Below are positions 58,804-64,000 of a DNA stretch of 64,000 bases, in pieces (the stretch's first letter is position 1; every line of letters begins with the position of its first letter). The notes beneath the pieces were generated by a model. It was not told where the DNA came from, made no database searches, and saw nothing but the letters and a program-made list of their open reading frames with translations. Source of the stretch: Aquatica leii (lineage: Eukaryota; Arthropoda; Insecta; Coleoptera; Lampyridae); assembly GCA_035610365.1 (NCBI GenBank), contig CM069438.1, positions 54,122,837 through 54,186,836 of the forward strand. The letters are read 5' to 3'. The translations under genes and the position numbers were made by a program.

Positions 58804-60049
58804 TTGAATCTAATACTTACTGGCTAAGTGTTCTATCGGTTGATGCAGGACCGGAGTCATGATGGCGTCCTTTGTGATGTGTCACAATACCCATAAGCTT
58901 CATCCATGCATTGTTTTTCCCCCCATGCCCCCCCATCCCGCTCTGCCACATAGTCATGGCTGAAGAGCATTACAAATTACCGACTTACTGAAGACACTAG
59001 CGGATTGAACCGGAATAAGTACGTGCCCGACATCTTTGTCCGTAACACTATATGACACGCACCTCAATTTCAATAGTAATTCTACTTATATTTATGATTA
59101 TTAAAACTATTAAATGCACTACAAGAGAAAAATGAAACTTCAGCTTCACGCACAAGCAACTTTACATACGCGTTAATTCTAATAGTAGTCAGAAATTACA
59201 CCCTACACATTCTTATTATCAAACACAGAAAACAAACAATAGATAACTAAGCCAACGATTTTTTTTTTTGATTGTCTAAAATTAGCACATTTGAACTTTC
59301 TGTCTATACGATTAATTAAGCGCAGCCAAACACTTTGGCTTCGACTATAACCACGAAGTCAAAAATTTGTTCCTGCAAAACACTACAGTTAATTTTTACG
59401 TTCAAATTTAAAAGGCAAAGTAGGCCGTGACACGAAATGATGTAATGTATAATTTCCTATTTCGATTCGTTTTCTATATCGAATTACAAAACGAATCAGA
59501 ATAGTAATATCGTAAGTGTCGTTAGCTTTCTTTTAGTATAATCTCACGGCACACTTAGTGGTTTTGTTTAGGTATTTTTGGAAAAAATTTGCGTCAACCG
59601 AAAATTTAATTATTTCGCGTTTTCTCTATTTTTGCTTTGCTTTGTGTAAAAATAGCTTTAAACCTACGTATGTGAGCATTCAATTAAATATAACATTTTT
59701 AAAAGTCAAACCTGTATGTTGTTATTGAAAGCTTTTTTTTAAATGGAAAGCGTCCGATTTGAGAACTCGAAAAATTTCTAAAAATCTAATCGTAACATCT
59801 TAATTGTAATAATTTTTTTAAGTTTCTTTTTTGTCAAAATGGAAGATAATTATTACGCCACGAATAGCAAAAAATTGAGCAAGAAATTTTATGTTATAAT
59901 ACAGCTAATTATGAATTGAAAAAAATTTTTTTTATTGCACTAATATAAAACACTAAGTAGCACTGCACAAGTCCACCACTAATTTCTTTTGTGGTTTTTA
60001 GGACACTGCACATCGCCATCGAAATGTTTTATTATAGCCCATCGTAGGG
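58804..60049. other. mostly AT-rich; short C-rich patch
   Basis: 58915-58945 is a C-rich patch (G-rich on the minus strand) just upstream of the minus-strand ORF and could be part of a 5' region. The rest shows nothing recognisable. Confidence 0.35.
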
Positions 60050-60310
60050 CTTTATGAAGACCGCGACGCGACCAACAGGTGAGAGACGGCTGCGTCGACA
60101 GGTTATCTTTAGTTAGCGCGCGATTTGTGCACTGCACCGGGGTTCAGCCGACGGTGGTGGCGAAGACGCGCAGGCGCCCCCGCCAATGCGGACCTCCTGG
60201 TCCCGAAATCGCAATTCACTGCTGCAGCGGGTGGTGGAGCATCCCCTTCTTTACCTGATTATCCTGCAGAGGATCGCCTGCCACTGTCCGCCACTGCTGC
60301 AGTGCCAAGA
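60050..60310 (+). other. GC-rich, CpG-rich island
   Basis: A sharp rise in G+C and CpG within very AT-rich DNA. It holds a donor-like CAG/GTGAGA at about 60075, a 62-codon open frame (60125-60313) ending AEDRLPLSATAAVPR, and CTGCAG repeats. It could be a host exon or promoter island, or a fragment of a GC-rich transposable element; I cannot decide. Confidence 0.4.
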
Positions 60311-61129
60311 TAAACTGATATTTACAGGGCCGTATTCTACATCAATATTTCATGCTAAAAAAATACATATCACCGATAATAATCTAAAGAAAACTTTGTT
60401 GCAAAGCTCGCTATAAAGCAAAGGGGTTGGATCTTGATAAGAAGGCGTATTACACAACAGACAGTTCGTAAATCACGAATTTCAGTAGTTTACCTTATGC
60501 GCCTAATCCTAAGCTCGCGAAATAAAAAATACAATTTTAAAGCACACCGAAATCCGCCTCTGCAGCACGCGTCAATCTTAAACCTAAAAAATTTTCAAAA
60601 ACTAATTTATTACAGCTCTGAACGCCGAAAAACTGATAGTAATATTTTATAGTCGATTAAAATTTTAATTATACTCGTGTTTGTTAAAACACGCAAATTT
60701 TAAAGATACAACACGATTAATTTATTGTATGAATTGGTGGTCTCAAACGATTTATCCTCCTTGATTTATTTCGTTTGCTTTTGAGCCAAACTCGATACAA
60801 TTGAGTTCAATCGTGACAAAATTTTAATTAGAATTGAATTTATATTTTCTTTTAATTTTTTTGGCATAGCTTTTATCGAAATCAAAAAAAATTTTTAAAT
60901 AACCATTTTTCCTAATTTTCTAATACACCGAATGCTTTTTTTCAATTTTGTCGTTTATGTTTTAGTATTTCCACAAAATCGTAACATATTTTGAATGAAA
61001 TATTTTAAACAATTTTAGAAAATAAAAAAAGAGGATTCCTTTTTCCGACTAAGTTTTGTAAAGAAAAAAACTGAAAAACAAGTTAAAAACTAAATTTATT
61101 TGTTAGGTTAAAAATATTTTAGTGTGGTT
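60311..61129. other. AT-rich sequence, no gene found
   Basis: A 72-codon ORF at 60434-60652 shows no family features. Confidence 0.4.
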
Positions 61130-61590
61130 TTCGTGCTGTAGGAATTTCGTCCTATGATACGTCATTTTACATACAAGAGCTCAGTGAGGAAACTTCCGCT
61201 TTAAACGTTAAGAAAATTACACGTATGTGCTAGCAACTAATAATAAGAGACGCACAGATTATAGAAAACGGTCCCGGATGCATATTCTGTTAACTTATGT
61301 TAGACGGGGACATTGAAACCACTGTTTCGATTTCTGGAATTGGAGGGCACACCTGCTGAGATATATTGTTTATATTTATTTATGGTAACTATGTATGTAT
61401 GTATCAGTTCAATATGCAGAAATTTTAAAAGATTTGTGTTAGACCTGCCATTAGCTAATCGCATATTTGGAAACTGTTATTGTAAGTATTTGATTTCTTA
61501 TATATAATTTCTTTTTGCTCTGAGGTCAGTCGTGTGCACGCACGACTAGACGTACATTGCATGTAACAAGGTAAACAGTGTGCCTTGTTT
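61130..61590 (+). repeat. dispersed repeat P, copy C (diverged)
   Basis: It shares CGTGCTGTAGGAATTT near 61131 and CCATTAGCTAATCGCATAT near 61450 with copies A and B. The second block is again preceded by an AG (ATGCAG) and followed by GTAAGTATTTG. The frame reads LDLPLANRIFGN. It is much more diverged than copy B and lies next to a LINE 5' end. Confidence 0.55.
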
Positions 61591-62229
61591 CGCATAAGCT
61601 TGTGATATTTGACAATTTTGTTACATTCACTGACCCGTAGGTTGAGCTACCTATCGGGCACGTCTCCACGTGGTGGATATGAGGGTAAATAGGATGTAAC
61701 GGTACGCAGTTTCATCAGCTGACCCGGGACAACCCTATTTATTTTGGCAGGTGTTAAAATCCGTATGTACTCCAATACTACTGTCACACGAACCAGCTTT
61801 CCCAGCTCAAGCTGTAGTGTCGTGGCAAGAGCCAACACTGAAATAACGATGCCTGCTGCTGCTCTGCTGACTTTGATTAGCAAGCACGGCAGCCAAACCC
61901 AAACCTCTTGCTGCTGTGGACATGTCTCACGAGCAAGCGGTGTTGGGGGGTCTTGGCTTAACTGTCCGGACCAAGAGGAGACAACCTGATCAAAAACCTA
62001 AATCTAAGGTAGAGATGACCAGGCGGAAAGATGCGTGACTGGATAGAAGACCAGTCGTCACTGGTTCCAACCTCGGAGCACCAGGCGAACCCCGTTGTAT
62101 ATAGCCTTCCGTGCGTATCGGGGCACTGCACACGGCGACCTTCTTTTCCTCGGCACTCGTGGGAACATACTATATGGAACCATCGACCCAAAATTCAAAT
62201 TGAAAAAAAGATGGTGACTCTGAGCAGAA

Positions 62230-63170
62230 CCCAAAAATAACGGCTGACGCTGAGCGCGAACCCGAAGACCCCAAAAAGCCTTCGAGGGCGGCAAGGCGAA
62301 AGCTTAAAAAACAAAGAGAATCGGGAGCGCAGGCAACCGGTTCCACTTCAATGGCGGGGACGCGAGAGCAAAACCCACCTATACAAGAAGCAAAGGCGGG
62401 CACGTCAGGAACGCAACAGCGACACCAGACGGCGCACGCAACTGTCGGAACAGGGGCGCAAAAACGCAACCTTTCTAGCAGTAGCACACCGCTGTCGCAG
62501 AAACGACCGGTAAAGCAAAGTCGAGGGGTCGAAGGAACCCAAAAAAGACATTCAAGGACACTCTGACAAGAATTGCTCTTGCAATTATACCAAAAGGGTT
62601 CCCTGAAAACACCATCAGTCCTGAAGAATCCGAGATCATAAAAACCTTGATACTTAGATGGATTGACGAATTGAAGAAGGGACAAGCTTCTCCGCGTTCA
62701 AGAATGTACCCATAAAGGGGGATTTCTAAAAATAACGTGCGCAGACGAAGCAACCAGAGAGTGGCTAGTCGGCACGTCAAATATTAAGAAACCACTGGGG
62801 GAAGATAGGGAACTAGAGATTATTTATCTCAAAGACCTTCCTGCACCCAAGCACGTTATCACATGAGTCCCGGGAACAGCACTGGAACCGGCCACCCTAT
62901 TGAAAAGAATATCGGTACAGAACAACATCAGTAACGAAACGTGGCGGATAGTTAACTCTAAACCAGATCCTAAAGGAACCCAATACGTCCTGTTTATGGA
63001 AATGGGGTTCTGGGAGAAGGTGGAAGCGTCAACTAACCAATTGCACCTTGGGTTTTCAAGGATCACTCTCCGGGCGCTGGCCGACTCCAAAACAAAGCAA
63101 AGAACCGGATGCTACAAGGGATGTCCACGAAGCAATGGATTAAATCCAGATCCAGAAAGAACTTGCTGAC
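62230..63170 (+). pseudogene. LINE ORF1, gag-like protein, frameshifted
   Basis: N-terminal part: polar and rich in S/T/Q/R (KPSRAARRKLKKQRESGAQA, SSSSTPLSQKRPVKQ). Middle: TLTRIALAIIPKGFPENTIS, then EESEIIKTLILRWIDELKKG. Next: GGFLKITCADEATREWLVGT, LEIIYLKDLPAPKHVIT. C-terminal: LLKRISVQNNISNETWRIV, GTQYVLFMEMGFWEKVEAST and LHLGFSRITLRAL. The order matches the DUF4780-type RNA-binding ORF1 of many insect LINEs. No zinc knuckles are seen. At least three frame changes are present. It directly precedes the endonuclease. Confidence 0.7.
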
Positions 63171-63180
63171 GACAAATCTA

Positions 63181-64000
63181 ATGCTGAAAGTGGTTCAGAT
63201 AAACATACATCACTGTAGAGCAGCCTCAGCGGCCCTCAGTGCTTATATCGTAACACGCGATATTGACATTGCCCTTGTCCAGGAGCCATGGATCTACAAG
63301 GAAATAATAAAAGGGTTGAACTGTCCAGGCAGATGTCTGCTTGTGGCCCAGCCTGTGCACAACCCTCGCACATGCATTATTATAAAAAATTAATTAAACT
63401 TAATGCCACTGTGGGATTTATGTTCTAGAGACCTAGTAGAAGCTAAAATATCTGTAGTAGAAGAAAGCAACCGGAGGGAGTTCATTATGGGATCCGGTTA
63501 CTTCCTCTAGGACCAGAGAGGATCACCGCCGCTGGAGGAAATCCACAGGCTGATTAACAGTGGGGCCAACCAACCGCTGATTCTCAGATGCGATGCTAAT
63601 GCACACCACACCTTGTGGAAGAGCACAAACAAAAATCCAAGAGGTGAAAAACTTTTAGAAATTATTGACCTTACGCTTGCTAGTCCAAAAGCAAGCAAAG
63701 CGATAAACATGTGGCATGTATCAGATGAACCTTCTTTATCTGATCATAGGTACATTCGATTCAACATTGAATCAGACAGGGAACTCGTAATGGAATACAG
63801 AAACCCGAAAAAAACCTACTGGGGTTTGTTCAACGAAACTTTACCGGGCCAAATCAGGGACTGTCCCACAGATGCAAGATCAACGCACGAGCTAGAACTA
63901 ATGACGGATAGTATTGTTAATTCATTAAAATCCGCTTTTGAAGCAAGCTGCCCAAAAACTGTCAAACGAACCCCCAAAAAAATAACTTGGTGGAACAGAG
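63181..64000 (+). pseudogene. LINE ORF2 endonuclease, partial
   Basis: From ATG 63181: MLKVVQINIHHCRAASAALS (the start with conserved Asn), DIDIALVQEPWIYK (catalytic Glu), then, in another frame, CSRDLVEAKISVVEE, LILRCDANAHHTLWKSTNKN (Asp and Asn), IDLTLASPK, and VSDEPSLSDHRYIRFNI (the catalytic SDH). Between GEKLLEI and IDLTL about 30 residues that the family normally has are missing. Stops occur near 63391 and 63510. RT lies outside the window. Role: nicks target DNA to prime reverse transcription. Confidence 0.85.

Larger units (their letters stand above)
61630..64000 (+). mobile_element. LINE, 5' part, running off the right edge (R1/Jockey group)
   Basis: A GC-richer block that begins near 61632 with a leader (CGGGCACGTCTCCACGTGGT at about 61657) and contains a gag-like ORF1 (about 62230-63170) and the endonuclease part of ORF2 (from 63181). 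The endonuclease ends near 63780 and linker sequence runs to the window edge, so RT should lie beyond. Frame changes, stops and an internal deletion show it is inactive. It differs from the three other LINE types in the window. Confidence 0.85.

Noticed and set aside
1-64000. tRNA or rRNA genes
   Set aside because: Reading both strands I found no cloverleaf with A and B boxes that I could defend; a tRNA scan would settle it.

Overview
The window is AT-rich nuclear DNA that looks like an arthropod, most likely an insect. It carries Tc1/mariner transposons, several clades of APE-type LINEs, Ty3/Gypsy remnants, a Penelope-like remnant and long arrays of a roughly 170-bp repeat. I found no bacterial-style operons, no rRNA or tRNA genes that I can defend, and no convincing multi-exon host gene. 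Two small ORFs with membrane segments (10217-10450 and 58585-58803, both minus) are the only weak candidates for host coding. The species cannot be fixed from the sequence.

Left part (1-9 kb): the 3' end of a Gypsy-type fossil (1-2080), a Tc1-like remnant (about 2625-3365), then a 4.5-kb LINE on the minus strand (3659-8154). The LINE sits inside an older dispersed repeat. A second, inverted copy of that repeat at 36.3-37.2 kb is uninterrupted, so it shows the empty site and a 15-bp target duplication.

Middle part (9-45 kb): scattered debris. It holds a 36-bp-armed hairpin repeat (10.8 kb), an LTR with an internal 240-bp tandem duplication (12.3-12.85 kb), a 1.36-kb direct tandem duplication (13.67-16.39 kb), Gypsy pol fragments, a LINE ORF1-like fragment (19-19.9 kb), a degenerate A-rich repeat tract (19.9-21.2 kb), a GC-rich minisatellite element (22.0-22.6 kb), a second Tc1 copy (22.9-23.6 kb), five LTR-like pieces of one family, a Penelope-like fragment, a LINE with RNase H (33.2-34.8 kb), a mariner fragment (37.8-38.5 kb), and a second 5'-truncated copy of the first LINE nested inside a Tc1 transposase (40.3-42.6 kb).

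Right part (45-64 kb): the most striking structure is a tandem duplication of an approximately 5.6-kb unit (45604-56905). Each unit has two arrays of the same roughly 170-bp repeat in opposite orientations on either side of a 0.9-kb LINE reverse-transcriptase fragment, which is the plan of a foldback-type element. After it come a second hairpin-repeat copy whose loop is inverted relative to the first, a small ORF, a GC-rich island near 60.1 kb, and the 5' part of a different LINE running off the right edge (61.6-64.0 kb).

The genes here do not work together as a system. What can be read is insertion order (nested insertions with target duplications), local duplication, and foldback-like architecture.
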